The position numbers were made by a program, and so were the translations under genes. From Chryseobacterium sp. (lineage in GTDB: Bacteria > Bacteroidota > Bacteroidia > Flavobacteriales > Weeksellaceae), in contig NZ_JAFAJM010000023.1 of assembly GCF_019236175.1 (NCBI RefSeq), positions 1 to 64,000 on the forward strand: DNA of 64,000 nucleotides, read 5' to 3'. Shown piece by piece: positions 42,360 to 54,379 of the stretch; position 1 is the first letter of the stretch; every line of letters begins with the position of its first letter. The notes beneath the pieces were generated by a model that was not told where the DNA came from, searched no databases, and saw nothing but the letters and a program-made list of their open reading frames with translations.

Positions 42360-42950
42360 TTAATTTTTCTTGGGATGAGAAACCAATTCTTTGCGGATGC
42401 GGCTCAGTGAAGTGTCTGTTACTCCCAGATAAGAAGCGATTTGTTTTAACGGGGCAAACTGTACTACTTTTGATTTCTGTTCCAGCAGGTTCAGGTATCT
42501 TTTGGTAGCAGAAAGGGTAAACATTTCTACAGAACGTTGTTTATAATCAAAGAGTTCTTTAGACATCCACGATCTTCCCCATTCCCTGAGATTGGGAATT
42601 TTATGAAAAAGCTCCTGAAAAGTATCATAATCTAACTTCCAGCAATCACAATCGGTAATACAAACGATATTTTCCTGAGACGGAATTCTCTGAAACATGG
42701 ATAAAACCTCAATAATTACTTCATTCTCTACAAAAAAATGAGTGGTCACTTCATTGCCGTTAAAGTCGTTAACAAAAGAGCGCGCCAACCCATTTTCTAA
42801 AATATAATATTCATTGGCTGTTTTTCCTTCTTCGAGAATAAAATCACCTTTTTGAAATGATGTTTTCTCATGAGCCTTAAATATTTCATCAAGCTCTTCC
42901 TGAAGGAAAAATGGGAAATCATAGCATATTTCTAAAGATTTATTGGTCAT
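42360..42950 (-). CDS. Crp/Fnr-family transcription regulator
   Basis: 196 residues. The cyclic-nucleotide-binding-like barrel spans about 15-125 (FQKGDFILEEGKTANEYYIL) and a C-terminal HTH about 150-190 (LKQIASYLGVTDTSLSRIRKEL). The barrel lacks the residues that bind cAMP in Crp and has no Fe-S Cys motif. It heads the run of VOC, DinB, hydrolase and SRPBCC genes and is the likely local regulator (position only). Confidence 0.85.
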   Translation of the reverse strand: MTNKSLEICYDFPFFLQEELDEIFKAHEKTSFQKGDFILEEGKTANEYYILENGLARSFVNDFNGNEVTTHFFVENEVIIEVLSMFQRIPSQENIVCITDCDCWKLDYDTFQELFHKIPNLREWGRSWMSKELFDYKQRSVEMFTLSATKRYLNLLEQKSKVVQFAPLKQIASYLGVTDTSLSRIRKELVSHPKKN

Positions 42951-43241
42951 CAGGTTTATTTTTTTAAGATTCTAAAATTAAAATTTTTAATTGAAATCAG
43001 GGTAATAATTATTAAACAAAATAATTTATTTATGATTTAAAACCACATACCACACTGAATTTAAGATAAATTAACAACCTAAAATAATTAAACAATAGTT
43101 TAATCGCTAAAAAAACATCACGTCAAATCTATGAGAGAGTATCTTCCACCGAAAAGAACTCGGTATACGTGTATTGGTATCGTTTTAGTAAAGAAAAATT
43201 CAGATTTTAAAGGAAGCTGTATTGTTTACGGTATTATATAT

Positions 43242-44453
43242 TTAAAATAAAGAAAGCTGAATTGGTTGAGGAGGACTCGGTTTCCGGGCATCTCCCATCA
43301 CTGTTTTTCCTCCGAAACGCCATGAATCCCGGCGTTCTTCTTCAATGATTTTCTGAATATCAAAATCCGGCGTGAAATCTTTTTCAGCACTGGTTACTAT
43401 CTGATGTAGCTTATGTAAGCTATTTAGTTTATCTGAGTTTCCAAGTTTTGATTTTTCTATTCCTTTTCTTAGAATCCCAATACTTTCATCATAAGTCTGA
43501 ATAGGCACAGGAAAAGGATGTCCGTCTTTCCCTCCGTGAGCAAAAGAAAACCTCGCCGGATCAGCAAATCTTGACGGTGCCCCATGAATCACTTCACTGA
43601 CTAAAGCTAATGACTGCATCGTTCTTGGCCCTACTCCTTCCAGCATTAGCAAATCTTCAAAATTTTGAGGCTGTTGTTCACGGGTAACATACAAAAGCGC
43701 TCCCAATCTCCTTAAATCCACATCAGAAGCCCTTACCTCATGATGCGCAGGAAGAATCAGTCTCGAAAAGTCTTTCATTACTTCAACAGAATCCGTATGC
43801 GAAATATCCAGAATCCCTTTTCTGTTTCCTGAGGCTTCAGAAGAAGTAAGATTGAGAATTTTCCCTCTCGAAATACCATTGATCCCCGTATGTGGCTCTT
43901 CTATAAATGATCTGAGATTTTCGGAATGCCAGTGGTAGCGTCTTGCTGTCCCGTCCGATTCATGCATTCCCTGTTGAATAACACTCCAGTTTCCGTTATC
44001 AGACAAAACAAAATTATGCAGATACAACTGATATCCATCCTGAATCGCTGTATTATCAACTTTGGCAGATAGCCTACTGGCTCTTACCAGCTCCGTTCCG
44101 TTTAAACCTGTTTTATCAGCAATCCGAATCAGCTCTGATGGTGTTTCCCTGGAAAGTTTTCCTTTCCCGCCGCAAATGTAAAGGCCTAACGACTGAGAAT
44201 TGGGATTAACCGAACGTTTTAAAGCTCCCATCACAGAAGTGGTAATTCCTGATGAATGCCAGTCCATACCCATTACAGCTCCAAAACTCTGAAACCAGAA
44301 CGGATCAGCCAGCCGGCGAAGAACCTCATCTTTACCATAATCCATCAGAATAACTTCAATGACAGACAGTCCCAGAACAGACATGCGCTCATACAGCCAT
44401 GGTGGTACTTTACCATAGTGAAGAGGGAGATCTGCTGTACCTGAACGTTTCAT
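43242..44453 (-). CDS. DUF763 protein
   Basis: 403 residues. MKRSGTADLPLHYGKVPPWL, MDWHSSGITTSVMGALKR, SQSLGLYICGGKGK and EGVGPRTMQSLALVSE are the family blocks of DUF763, found in archaea and scattered bacteria. The GVGPRT segment is helix-hairpin-helix-like, and the final part is helical. Function unknown; a link to nucleic acids is possible. Monocistronic by spacing; 61 bp downstream of the VOC gene at 44515. Confidence 0.85.
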   Translation of the reverse strand: MKRSGTADLPLHYGKVPPWLYERMSVLGLSVIEVILMDYGKDEVLRRLADPFWFQSFGAVMGMDWHSSGITTSVMGALKRSVNPNSQSLGLYICGGKGKLSRETPSELIRIADKTGLNGTELVRASRLSAKVDNTAIQDGYQLYLHNFVLSDNGNWSVIQQGMHESDGTARRYHWHSENLRSFIEEPHTGINGISRGKILNLTSSEASGNRKGILDISHTDSVEVMKDFSRLILPAHHEVRASDVDLRRLGALLYVTREQQPQNFEDLLMLEGVGPRTMQSLALVSEVIHGAPSRFADPARFSFAHGGKDGHPFPVPIQTYDESIGILRKGIEKSKLGNSDKLNSLHKLHQIVTSAEKDFTPDFDIQKIIEEERRDSWRFGGKTVMGDARKPSPPQPIQLSLF

Positions 44454-44514
44454 TAATTTATTTTGAGAATGTAAAGGTAGCTTTATTAATCTAAAATTTT
44501 AATGATCCGGATCA

Positions 44515-44925
44515 TCAATCACCGGAATACAGCTCCAGAGCTCCATGTTTTTCTTCATTAAATTCTTCGTTAAAAATAATCCTGTTTCCAAATGGGTCAT
44601 TTACAGTAAATGAAACAGCATTATAAAATGTTTTTTCAAGACCGGGACGATTGTATTTATAATTTTTCGCAATTACCTCTCTATGATACTCGGCAACTCC
44701 TTCACCCCAGATAAAAACACTGCTTCCGGGAGTTGCATCACCGTGATGTTCACTCAGATGAAGAATGATATTGTTTTTTTTCACTTCCATATACACCGGA
44801 GTATTTTCTTCAAAATAATGTTCCCAGACCACTTCAAAGCCTAGCCAGTCAATATAGAACTCAAGGGTTTTCTGCACATCAAAAATTCTCAGAATCGGAA
44901 TAATTTGTTTTGCCTGCATGATCAA
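44515..44925 (-). CDS. Glyoxalase superfamily protein (bleomycin-resistance type)
   Basis: 136 residues; Met3 is an equally good start. The pattern IIPILRIFDVQKTLEFYIDWLGF, LHLSEHHGD and FTVNDPFGNRIIFNEE follows bleomycin-resistance-type VOC proteins, which bind drugs between two protomers. 6 bp after another VOC gene, so one transcript. Confidence 0.82.
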   Translation of the reverse strand: MIMQAKQIIPILRIFDVQKTLEFYIDWLGFEVVWEHYFEENTPVYMEVKKNNIILHLSEHHGDATPGSSVFIWGEGVAEYHREVIAKNYKYNRPGLEKTFYNAVSFTVNDPFGNRIIFNEEFNEEKHGALELYSGD

Positions 44926-44931
44926 TAAGTT

Positions 44932-45279
44932 TTATGGGTGAGAAAGGATATTAATTATTTTTCCAAACGGATCTTTTACAAAAAATCGGCGGACTCCCCA
45001 ATCTTCATTGGTAATTCCGTATGTTATTTTAAACCCCGCCTGACTCATTTTAGTATAGATCTCGTCTATATTATCCACTTCAATGGAAAGATCAGGAACC
45101 TCAGTCTCATTTCCGCCCTGTTCGGCAAAACTGATCTGAACTGCGGATTCCTCATTATTTCCGAGAGTTTTAATCCAGCCGTGATCCATCAGTACATCAA
45201 GTTCTAAAATTTCCTGATAAAATTCTCCGGCTTTTGAAAGATCATCTGTTTTTATATTAGCTACGATTCTTTTTACCAT
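44932..45279 (-). CDS. VOC-family protein
   Basis: 115 residues. MVKRIVANIKTDDLSKAGEFY and VKDPFGKIINILSH mark the VOC fold; this is the shortest form. It starts the two-gene VOC transcript, which follows a terminator (45298-45338). Confidence 0.82.
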   Translation of the reverse strand: MVKRIVANIKTDDLSKAGEFYQEILELDVLMDHGWIKTLGNNEESAVQISFAEQGGNETEVPDLSIEVDNIDEIYTKMSQAGFKITYGITNEDWGVRRFFVKDPFGKIINILSHP

Positions 45280-45297
45280 TTTAATTAAGTTATAACA

Positions 45298-45338
45298 TTA
45301 AAAAGCCTTGTGAAATTACATAAAATTCCACAAGGCCC
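45298..45338 (-). terminator. Terminator after the broken hydrolase gene
   Basis: GCCTTGTGGAATT and AATTTCACAAGGC pair with one mismatch; on the minus strand T5 follows. Confidence 0.75.
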
Positions 45339-45366
45339 TGTATCATTTTTACAAGTATTTTTAAAC

Positions 45367-46065
45367 TTAAATAGACGAAGCTGCTTCCAGAATCAGCTGG
45401 GTAACTTCCTCAGGGTGTGAAGCCAGTGAAGCATGTCCTGCATCTAAAGTAATGATTTTTTTAGGCTGAAGGCGTTCTGCCATTTCTTTTTCTGTTTCCG
45501 CAGGAATCATACGGTCATTGGATGAAATCTGGTACCAGCTTGGCTTTGTTTTCCATGCCGGTTCTCCGGCCTGATCACCAAAACACTGTCCGTGAATAGG
45601 TTTTTGAGACAGGGCCATTACCAATGCCTTTTCATTTTCCAGATCCTAGCAAAATGCAGACTGAAATTCATCGTATTTAATCCATAAAAAACCTTTATTA
45701 TCCGGATAAATACTTGCTCCACCCGGAGATTCTCTTTTTGCTAAAAGAGAGCCCAGACTATCTCCTGCATCAGGAGCAAAAGCTGCAATATAAACCAATC
45801 CGGCAACCTGATCATGATTTCCGGCTCCTGATATCACTGCTCCACCATAAGAATGCCCTACCAAAAGAACTTTCCCTTCCTGAGCATCAATAAGGTCTCT
45901 GGTTTTATTAATATCATCCTGTAATGAGGTCAGCGGATTCTGAACACTTCTTACTTTGTATCCTGCTTTAGTAAGAGAAGGAATAACATATTGCCAATGC
46001 GAGCCGTCTCCCCAGGCTCCGTGTACCAAAATAATGGTTAAGTCTTTTTGTTCCATGATGATCAT
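45367..46065 (-). pseudogene. Alpha/beta hydrolase gene split by an in-frame stop
   Basis: Two same-frame ORFs of 139 and 85 codons are separated only by a TAG at 45646-45648; reading through gives one 232-residue hydrolase. The N-terminal part has LVHGAWGDGSHW and Ser72 in VGHSYGGA; the Asp (SSNDRMIP) and His (DAGHASL) of the triad are after the stop. TAG is one base from CAG, and Gln fits the context FC-x-DLENEKA. The N-terminal piece alone lacks two of the three catalytic residues, so it is inactive unless the stop is read through. ATG 46056 (Met4) is another start. Confidence 0.85.
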
Positions 46066-46123
46066 ATTAAAGTTTGATGATCATAAAGCTACGTCCAAAA
46101 AACTGAGCAGGCGTTAACTTAAG

Positions 46124-46696
46124 TTAATTAATAATTCTGCTTCTTATTCTGCTCAAAGACTGCTCTGTGACCCCCAAATAACTTGCGATGTGTTTCTGGG
46201 CTATTTTCTGGAAAAGAAGCGGTTCTTTTTTCAGGAGGTTCAGGTATCTGTCTTCAGGAGAAAGACACAACAGATCATCAATTCTTTTTTTGGCATCCAG
46301 ATAGATCTTTTCACTCATCATTCTTCCAAATTTCTGCCAGTACGCTTCTTTTTCGTATAAAGCCTGAAGGTGGTCTTTACCTAACAGCAGAATTTCACAA
46401 TGTTCCAATGCCTGAATATTCATATTGGAGACGGAGTCGCAAAGTATGCTTTCATAATCGGTAAAAAATTCATTTTCAAAGTAAAAGCCGAAATTGATTT
46501 CCCTGCCCTGATCGTTGATGTAAAAACTTCTTAGAATCCCCTTTTTGATAAAGCCCAGGTATTTGCATTTTTCTCCCTGTTTCAGGAAAAAATCAGACTT
46601 TAAAAGCCGGGTATCGTTGAGGAGGGCATAAAATTCTTCAAAATGTTCCTGATCCACCTGAAACAGCTCACCATATTTATTGTAATGATCCTGCAT
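46124..46696 (-). CDS. Crp/Fnr-family transcription regulator
   Basis: 190 residues. Barrel at about 15-125 (FFLKQGEKCKYLGFIKKGI); C-terminal HTH FQKIAQKHIASYLGVTEQSLSRIRSRI. No cAMP-binding or Fe-S motifs. It is 58 bp upstream of the broken hydrolase, so that gene and the VOC pair may be its targets. Clearly a paralogue of the regulator at 42360 in the HTH (ASYLGVT-x-x-SLSRIR). Confidence 0.85.
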   Translation of the reverse strand: MQDHYNKYGELFQVDQEHFEEFYALLNDTRLLKSDFFLKQGEKCKYLGFIKKGILRSFYINDQGREINFGFYFENEFFTDYESILCDSVSNMNIQALEHCEILLLGKDHLQALYEKEAYWQKFGRMMSEKIYLDAKKRIDDLLCLSPEDRYLNLLKKEPLLFQKIAQKHIASYLGVTEQSLSRIRSRIIN

Positions 46697-46732
46697 TCTT
46701 TTTTCAGTTTATTTGTGTGTTTTTAAGTTCAA

Positions 46733-46765
46733 AAAAGCCTTGCAAAAATACTTTCACAAGGCTCT
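46733..46765 (-). terminator. Terminator of tpx
   Basis: AGCCTTG and CAAGGCT with a partly paired loop, followed on the minus strand by T6. The stem core repeats that of the terminator at 45298. Confidence 0.75.
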
Positions 46766-46790
46766 ACAAAATTTTATTTCTAAGGTTTGC

Positions 46791-47291
46791 TTATTGATTC
46801 AATGCAGATAATGCAGCCTCATAGTTGGGCTCATCTGCAATTTCAGAAACCTGTTCTGTATACACCACTTTATTGTTTTCATCTGTAACGATAACTGCAC
46901 GGCTTAACAATCCTTTCAAAGGAGAATCTGTAATAGTCACTTCATAATCATCTCCGAAGCTGCTTCTGAAATCGGAAAGCGTTTCTACGTTATTCAGTCC
47001 TTCTGCTGCACAGAATCTTCCCAATGCAAAAGGAAGGTCTTTTGAAATATTAATGATTACGGTGTTATCCAGCTTTGATGCTTCTTCGTTGAATTTTCTG
47101 CTGGAAGCTGCGCAGGTTGGCGTATCAATACTTGGGAAGATATTGAATACTTTTTTCTTACCGTCAAAAGTTTCAAGTGTTTTTACATTTAATCCTGAAT
47201 CTACCAAAGCAAAATCTTTTACTGTAGTTCCGACTGACGGTAATGTTCCTATTGTGTGTACTTCGTTTCCTTTTAAAGTAATCGTTGACAT
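46791..47291 (-). CDS. tpx: Thiol peroxidase (2-Cys peroxiredoxin)
   Basis: 166 residues. Peroxidatic Cys60 in DTPTCAASSR and resolving Cys94 in GRFCAAEGL, the spacing of atypical 2-Cys Tpx. The TLPSVGTTVKDFALVDSGL start is typical. It reduces peroxides with electrons from thioredoxin. It has its own TAnnTTTG box 22 bp upstream (47313-47320) and its own terminator. Confidence 0.95.
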   Translation of the reverse strand: MSTITLKGNEVHTIGTLPSVGTTVKDFALVDSGLNVKTLETFDGKKKVFNIFPSIDTPTCAASSRKFNEEASKLDNTVIINISKDLPFALGRFCAAEGLNNVETLSDFRSSFGDDYEVTITDSPLKGLLSRAVIVTDENNKVVYTEQVSEIADEPNYEAALSALNQ

Positions 47292-47312
47292 AATTTTATT
47301 TTTTTAGTTTTT

Positions 47313-47320
47313 CAAATTTA
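47313..47320 (-). promoter_or_regulatory. -7 box of tpx
   Basis: On the minus strand TAAATTTG, a perfect TAnnTTTG, lies 22 bases before the start codon. Confidence 0.45.
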
Positions 47321-47450
47321 ATCAAAATAGAAAATTTTCCCATCTAATAAAGGTTAAATAATTCTTAAAGTGAAAATATATCTGTTTTTCAGTACCATCA
47401 CTCAGTTATATGCAAATTTCAGTTATATTCGCTATTCTTAAACTAATACC

Positions 47451-47903
47451 ATGCGACAAAAATTAATTCTTATTTTTCTCGTAGTACCTTTATTCGGTTT
47501 TTCCCAGTCTGTGATTGGGAATATTAATTCCGGAGCGGTTTCTACAAACAACTTCGCCTATTCAGTCGGTGAAATTTATGTAATTCCTGCTGACCCGGAT
47601 CAGACCGGATCAGGAACTATGGGAATGCTGTATCAATCTGTTTTAAAAATTCTTGGAGTTTCTGAAATTGAAAAAGATAAAATTAAGATTTATCCCAATC
47701 CTACATCAGATTTTATCTATATACAACTCAGCTCGAGGTCAAAAATTGAAGATGTCGAAATCTATGATTTTTCAGGAAAGCTGGTTGTAAAAACAAAATT
47801 AGAATCGGGAAAACTGGACTTAAGGCATCTTGTTCAGGGAATGTATCTGGTTGTATTCCAAAATTCCGGCATCCAGCCCATTAAAATTATGAAAAAACCT
47901 TAA
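47451..47903 (+). CDS. Small secreted protein with a type IX secretion sorting domain
   Basis: 150 residues. Signal peptide (QKLILIFLVVPLFGFSQ); a 50-residue region (NINSGAVSTNNFAYSVGEIYV) and then a T9SS type A C-terminal domain from about residue 77 (IKIYPNPTSDFIYIQL, VEIYDFSGKLV, GMYLVVFQ, IMKKP). The cargo part is very small. It is followed after 13 bp by the SusE-like gene, so both are one transcript. Expected at the cell surface or outside. Confidence 0.85.
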   Translation: MRQKLILIFLVVPLFGFSQSVIGNINSGAVSTNNFAYSVGEIYVIPADPDQTGSGTMGMLYQSVLKILGVSEIEKDKIKIYPNPTSDFIYIQLSSRSKIEDVEIYDFSGKLVVKTKLESGKLDLRHLVQGMYLVVFQNSGIQPIKIMKKP

Positions 47904-47916
47904 AAACTATCTCCAC

Positions 47917-51355
<3,439 letters not shown>

Positions 51356-51376
51356 TTTCTGATTTTTGATATATAG

Positions 51377-51406
51377 AAAAGCCCCTTTTTAAAAGGGGCT
51401 TTTTGT
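51377..51406. terminator. Bidirectional terminator after icd
   Basis: AAAAGCCCCTTTT and AAAAGGGGCTTTTT form a perfect stem with A/T tails on both strands. Confidence 0.85.
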
Positions 51407-51439
51407 TTACTGACTCATTAGCAATCGGACATTAAATAT

Positions 51440-51775
51440 TTACCTGTCTTCTATGATTATCCTTCTGTGTTCCCGTCCCCAATTAATCATTTCCTGAATA
51501 ATAGCACCAAAAGTTCTGCAATATTCAGTGGGTTCATATTCTATTAAAACGGGAGTCTCAGGATAAACGCTGCGTTTTACCAGTTTATTCAGTTCCATAT
51601 CTTTCAGTTCTTTTGAAAGCATTCTTGTAGTAATTCCGGGAATACTTCTTTCAATCTCACGGAAACGGCGGTTTCCGTTACAAAGTGAATTGATCACGGG
51701 AATTCTCCATTTTCCCCCGATAAAATAAAGGGTGTCCTGGAGCGCTCTTAATTCTTCTGTCTGATCTCTTTCCAT
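51440..51775 (-). CDS. HxlR-family winged-helix regulator
   Basis: 111 residues. LYFIGGKWRIPVINSLCNGNRRF and the following SIPGITTRMLSKELKDMELNKLV (recognition helix and wing) are the family blocks, then a C-terminal dimer helix FGAIIQEMINWGREHR. The Cys near the N-terminus found in many HxlR redox sensors is absent; a single Cys lies in INSLCNG. Divergent from the SDR gene and separated from it by 101 bp that contain a perfect palindrome, so it probably controls both. Confidence 0.9.
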   Translation of the reverse strand: MERDQTEELRALQDTLYFIGGKWRIPVINSLCNGNRRFREIERSIPGITTRMLSKELKDMELNKLVKRSVYPETPVLIEYEPTEYCRTFGAIIQEMINWGREHRRIIIEDR

Positions 51776-51792
51776 ATGGCAAAGTTAATTGA

Positions 51793-51806
51793 TATCATTA
51801 ATGATA
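51793..51806. promoter_or_regulatory. Palindromic operator candidate for the HxlR regulator
   Basis: TATCATT-AATGATA is a perfect 14-bp palindrome, 17 bp upstream of the HxlR start. ATGATACTG occurs at 51801 and again 18 bp on at 51819, which suggests two adjacent half-sites. Confidence 0.5.
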
Positions 51807-51876
51807 CTGGTATACTCTATGATACTGATTACAAAAGTATATCAATATGAAATAACTTTGTCAAAAAATTTAAACA

Positions 51877-52623
51877 ATGAAAAAATTCAGTAACCGACTC
51901 GCGATCATAACAGGTGGCAACAGCGGGATCGGATATGCCACAGCGCAAGAGCTTATTTCAGAGGGTGCAACGGTGATCATTACCGGAAGAAGGAAAGAAG
52001 CTGTAGAAAAAGCAGCCCGGGAATTGGGTGCCATTCCCTTTACAGCGGATCAGGCCGACCTTAATGATATTGAAATATTAAAAAATGAAGTAGAAAAACA
52101 GTTTGGAAAAATTGATATTTTATTTATTAATGCCGGCATTACGGGAAATCTTACTTTAATTGAGAATATGGATGCCGATAATTTCGATCAGGTAATGAAC
52201 ATCAATTTCCGAGGAGCCTATTTCACATTGAGTCAACTGATTCCTTTATTGAATGACGGAGCTTCGGTGATATTCCTGTCTTCTATTGTTTCTTCTACTT
52301 ATCAACCTAACAGTTCCGTGTATCAGGCCAGTAAAGCTGCTTTAAACTCGGTGGCAAAAACAGCTGCAGCAGAGCTCGCTCCGAGAAAAATCAGGGTAAA
52401 TATCATAAGTCCCGGTCCTATTAAAACAGAAATTATGAGCAAAGCAGGACTGGATGAAGAGAGTTTGAAAAACCTTAACAAGCATCTCATCGAGCAGATT
52501 CCCCTTAAGAAAATGGGAACTGCCGAAGAGGTTGCCAAATTGGTTACTTATTTCTCCGATGACAGTGTATCAGGTTTTTTAACCGGTACAGAAATAATCA
52601 TTGATGGCGGAATCACTTTATAA
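51877..52623 (+). CDS. SDR-family oxidoreductase
   Basis: 248 residues, classical short-chain dehydrogenase. TGGNSGIG at 12-19 binds the cofactor; the catalytic Ser136, Tyr149 and Lys153 are in LSSIVSS and YQASK. The ITGRRKEA pattern (Arg after beta-2) favours NADP. The C-terminus IIDGGITL is typical. Substrate unknown; in this setting (HxlR neighbour) such enzymes often respond to reactive carbonyls or quinones (inference). Confidence 0.92.
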   Translation: MKKFSNRLAIITGGNSGIGYATAQELISEGATVIITGRRKEAVEKAARELGAIPFTADQADLNDIEILKNEVEKQFGKIDILFINAGITGNLTLIENMDADNFDQVMNINFRGAYFTLSQLIPLLNDGASVIFLSSIVSSTYQPNSSVYQASKAALNSVAKTAAAELAPRKIRVNIISPGPIKTEIMSKAGLDEESLKNLNKHLIEQIPLKKMGTAEEVAKLVTYFSDDSVSGFLTGTEIIIDGGITL

Positions 52624-52638
52624 GCCATCATCCTATGC

Positions 52639-52673
52639 TATACCGGTAATTTCCTGATTACCGGTATTTTTAT
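52639..52673 (+). terminator. Terminator after the SDR gene
   Basis: TACCGGTAAT and ATTACCGGTA form a perfect 10-bp stem around TTCCTG, followed by T5. Confidence 0.88.
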
Positions 52674-52801
52674 TGTGTTGCTGAGTTTTCAGCCTTCTAA
52701 TTTCCTGATTCACCACCTGATTTGTCCGGCTTAGCCTTTATTCTGTTCCAGAACATCCGGAGCTGATTTACTTTTGAATCAGAAAATAAAACAATACTCA
52801 T

Positions 52802-53773
52802 ATGAATACCACAAAAAAAAGAAATCCTATTGCAATAGTTTTCCTTGCTATATTGGGAATCTTTGGAGGGCTTCAAATATTCAGCCAGCCTTTAGAAGGG
52901 AAACCGGCAACCCAAAAAATCGAAGCCCCGCGTGAAGTGATTAACATTCTTGAAAATTCATGTTTCAACTGCCACTCCAATCAACCCAACTTAAGCTGGT
53001 ATGATAAAATTGCTCCCCTCTCATGGGTCGTGAATAAGGATGTAAAAAGGGCCCGGGAAGTCCTTAATTTTTCAGAATGGGACAAGCTTTCTCCAGCTGA
53101 GCATAAAGGAAAAATGTATGCTATTTTAAATATGATGCAAAGCGGTAAGATGCCTCTTCACGAATACACTATTCTTCATCCTTCTGCTAAAATCACCCCA
53201 AAGGAAGTTGAAACCATCAGAAAATATACCCTTTCTTTATCTGATACCGGTAATAACTCAAAAAACAAAAATACTGACCATGAAATTAACGCTGCTCTTC
53301 CCAAGGTACCGGTATCTCCTAATGGAATTCAATACACAGATGATTTTAAAAACTGGAAAGTGATCAGTATGAGTACTCTTTTCGACCAGTCAATCCGGGT
53401 TATTTATGGAAATGACATTGCTGTAAAAGCTGTTGAAACAGAAAATTTTCATCCATGGCCTGACGGAAGTATTGTCGTAAAATCCGTATGGAAACAACAG
53501 ACTTTACCTGACGGAGAAATCAGGGCCGGAGAATTTATCAATGCTCAGTTTATGGTAAAGGATTCCGGAAAATATAAAGATACCGAAGGCTGGGGATTTG
53601 CAAAATTCTCGGGAAATGATCTGCATCCTACCGGAAAATCTGCATCTTTTGCTAAAGAATCATGCATTGCCTGCCACAGACAACTTGCAGAGAAAACAGG
53701 ATACCTGTTTGATGTTCCTATGAAAGTCAATACCCAACAATTAATTCAAAACCTACAAAAAAATGAAAAATAG
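52802..53773 (+). CDS. Membrane-anchored dihaem-type protein: haem-binding domain plus cytochrome P460-like domain
   Basis: 323 residues. An N-terminal helix (AIVFLAILGIFGGLQIF) serves as signal anchor. Haem-binding domain at about 40-150 with CFNCH (Cys54, Cys57, His58), preceding LSWYDKIAPLSWVV and GKMPLHEYT, as in haem_bd proteins. C-terminal domain at about 170-315 resembles cytochrome P460, with CIACH (Cys288, Cys291, His292). Two c-type haems are expected, in the periplasm. P460 enzymes oxidise hydroxylamine; the true substrate here is unknown. Overlaps the next gene by 11 bp. Confidence 0.85.
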   Translation: MNTTKKRNPIAIVFLAILGIFGGLQIFSQPLEGKPATQKIEAPREVINILENSCFNCHSNQPNLSWYDKIAPLSWVVNKDVKRAREVLNFSEWDKLSPAEHKGKMYAILNMMQSGKMPLHEYTILHPSAKITPKEVETIRKYTLSLSDTGNNSKNKNTDHEINAALPKVPVSPNGIQYTDDFKNWKVISMSTLFDQSIRVIYGNDIAVKAVETENFHPWPDGSIVVKSVWKQQTLPDGEIRAGEFINAQFMVKDSGKYKDTEGWGFAKFSGNDLHPTGKSASFAKESCIACHRQLAEKTGYLFDVPMKVNTQQLIQNLQKNEK

Positions 53774-54203
53774 CCTATTAATCCTGCTTACAAGTTTGAT
53801 TTCGCTGGTATCCTGTAACAAAGAAAATACGACTGATAAAGGATTAGCACGACTTATTTTTAATTCCGGGAATCTGAAATTCATTTCCACATCCCTCAAT
53901 CCGAAAAAAGAAACCATGAGTGCTTTATACGGAAATGAAAAAGCTATGGAATCCCTGTCTGAAGAAGGTCATACCCCAAAAGCCGGAGCAATAATGAAAC
54001 TGGTTACCTGGCGTTATCATGACAACCCTCAGTATATAGGAGGAACAATCACCGGTGAACTGGTAAGTATTGAAACCGTACAGACTGATGGCAAAGGAAA
54101 AGTTTCTTATCAAATACAAAATACCACCTCTCAAAAATCAGCATTCAACAAGGAAGAAAGAATATCGTATTTCATGAGTTATCATCCTGTTATGAGACCA
54201 TAA
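53763..54203 (+). CDS. Lipoprotein related to cytochrome-P460-associated proteins
   Basis: 146 residues. Lipoprotein signal with LISLVSC (lipid on Cys19). The mature part contains MSALYGNEKAMESL, GAIMKLVTWRYHDNPQYIGG and SYFMSYHPVM; the first two recall the start of P460-type proteins, but no haem CxxCH is present. Overlaps the haem protein gene by 11 bp, so the two are coupled and probably form one periplasmic unit. Confidence 0.72.
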   Translation: MKNSLLILLTSLISLVSCNKENTTDKGLARLIFNSGNLKFISTSLNPKKETMSALYGNEKAMESLSEEGHTPKAGAIMKLVTWRYHDNPQYIGGTITGELVSIETVQTDGKGKVSYQIQNTTSQKSAFNKEERISYFMSYHPVMRP

Positions 54204-54379
54204 CTCAGAATGTTCTTACGATTATTGTTTATCAATAGTGAATCCCGCGGAAACAAGTCAGTGGTGAAAATAGCCGAAAATTTGACAAAGCCTGCAGATT
54301 CACTATTTGCCATGATATTATTCTCTATTTTTATCAATTAAAAGGATTAATTTAACATCTTCAAATTCGCAGTTCGATT

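Noticed and set aside
43131-43250. 39-codon plus-strand ORF in the gap before DUF763
   Set aside because: No signal, motif or promoter; it overlaps the end of the DUF763 gene and its composition looks random.
45298-46765. Two terminators sharing GCCTTG/CAAGGC as a mobile repeat
   Set aside because: Only the short stem core is shared; loops and flanks differ, so independent terminators are enough.
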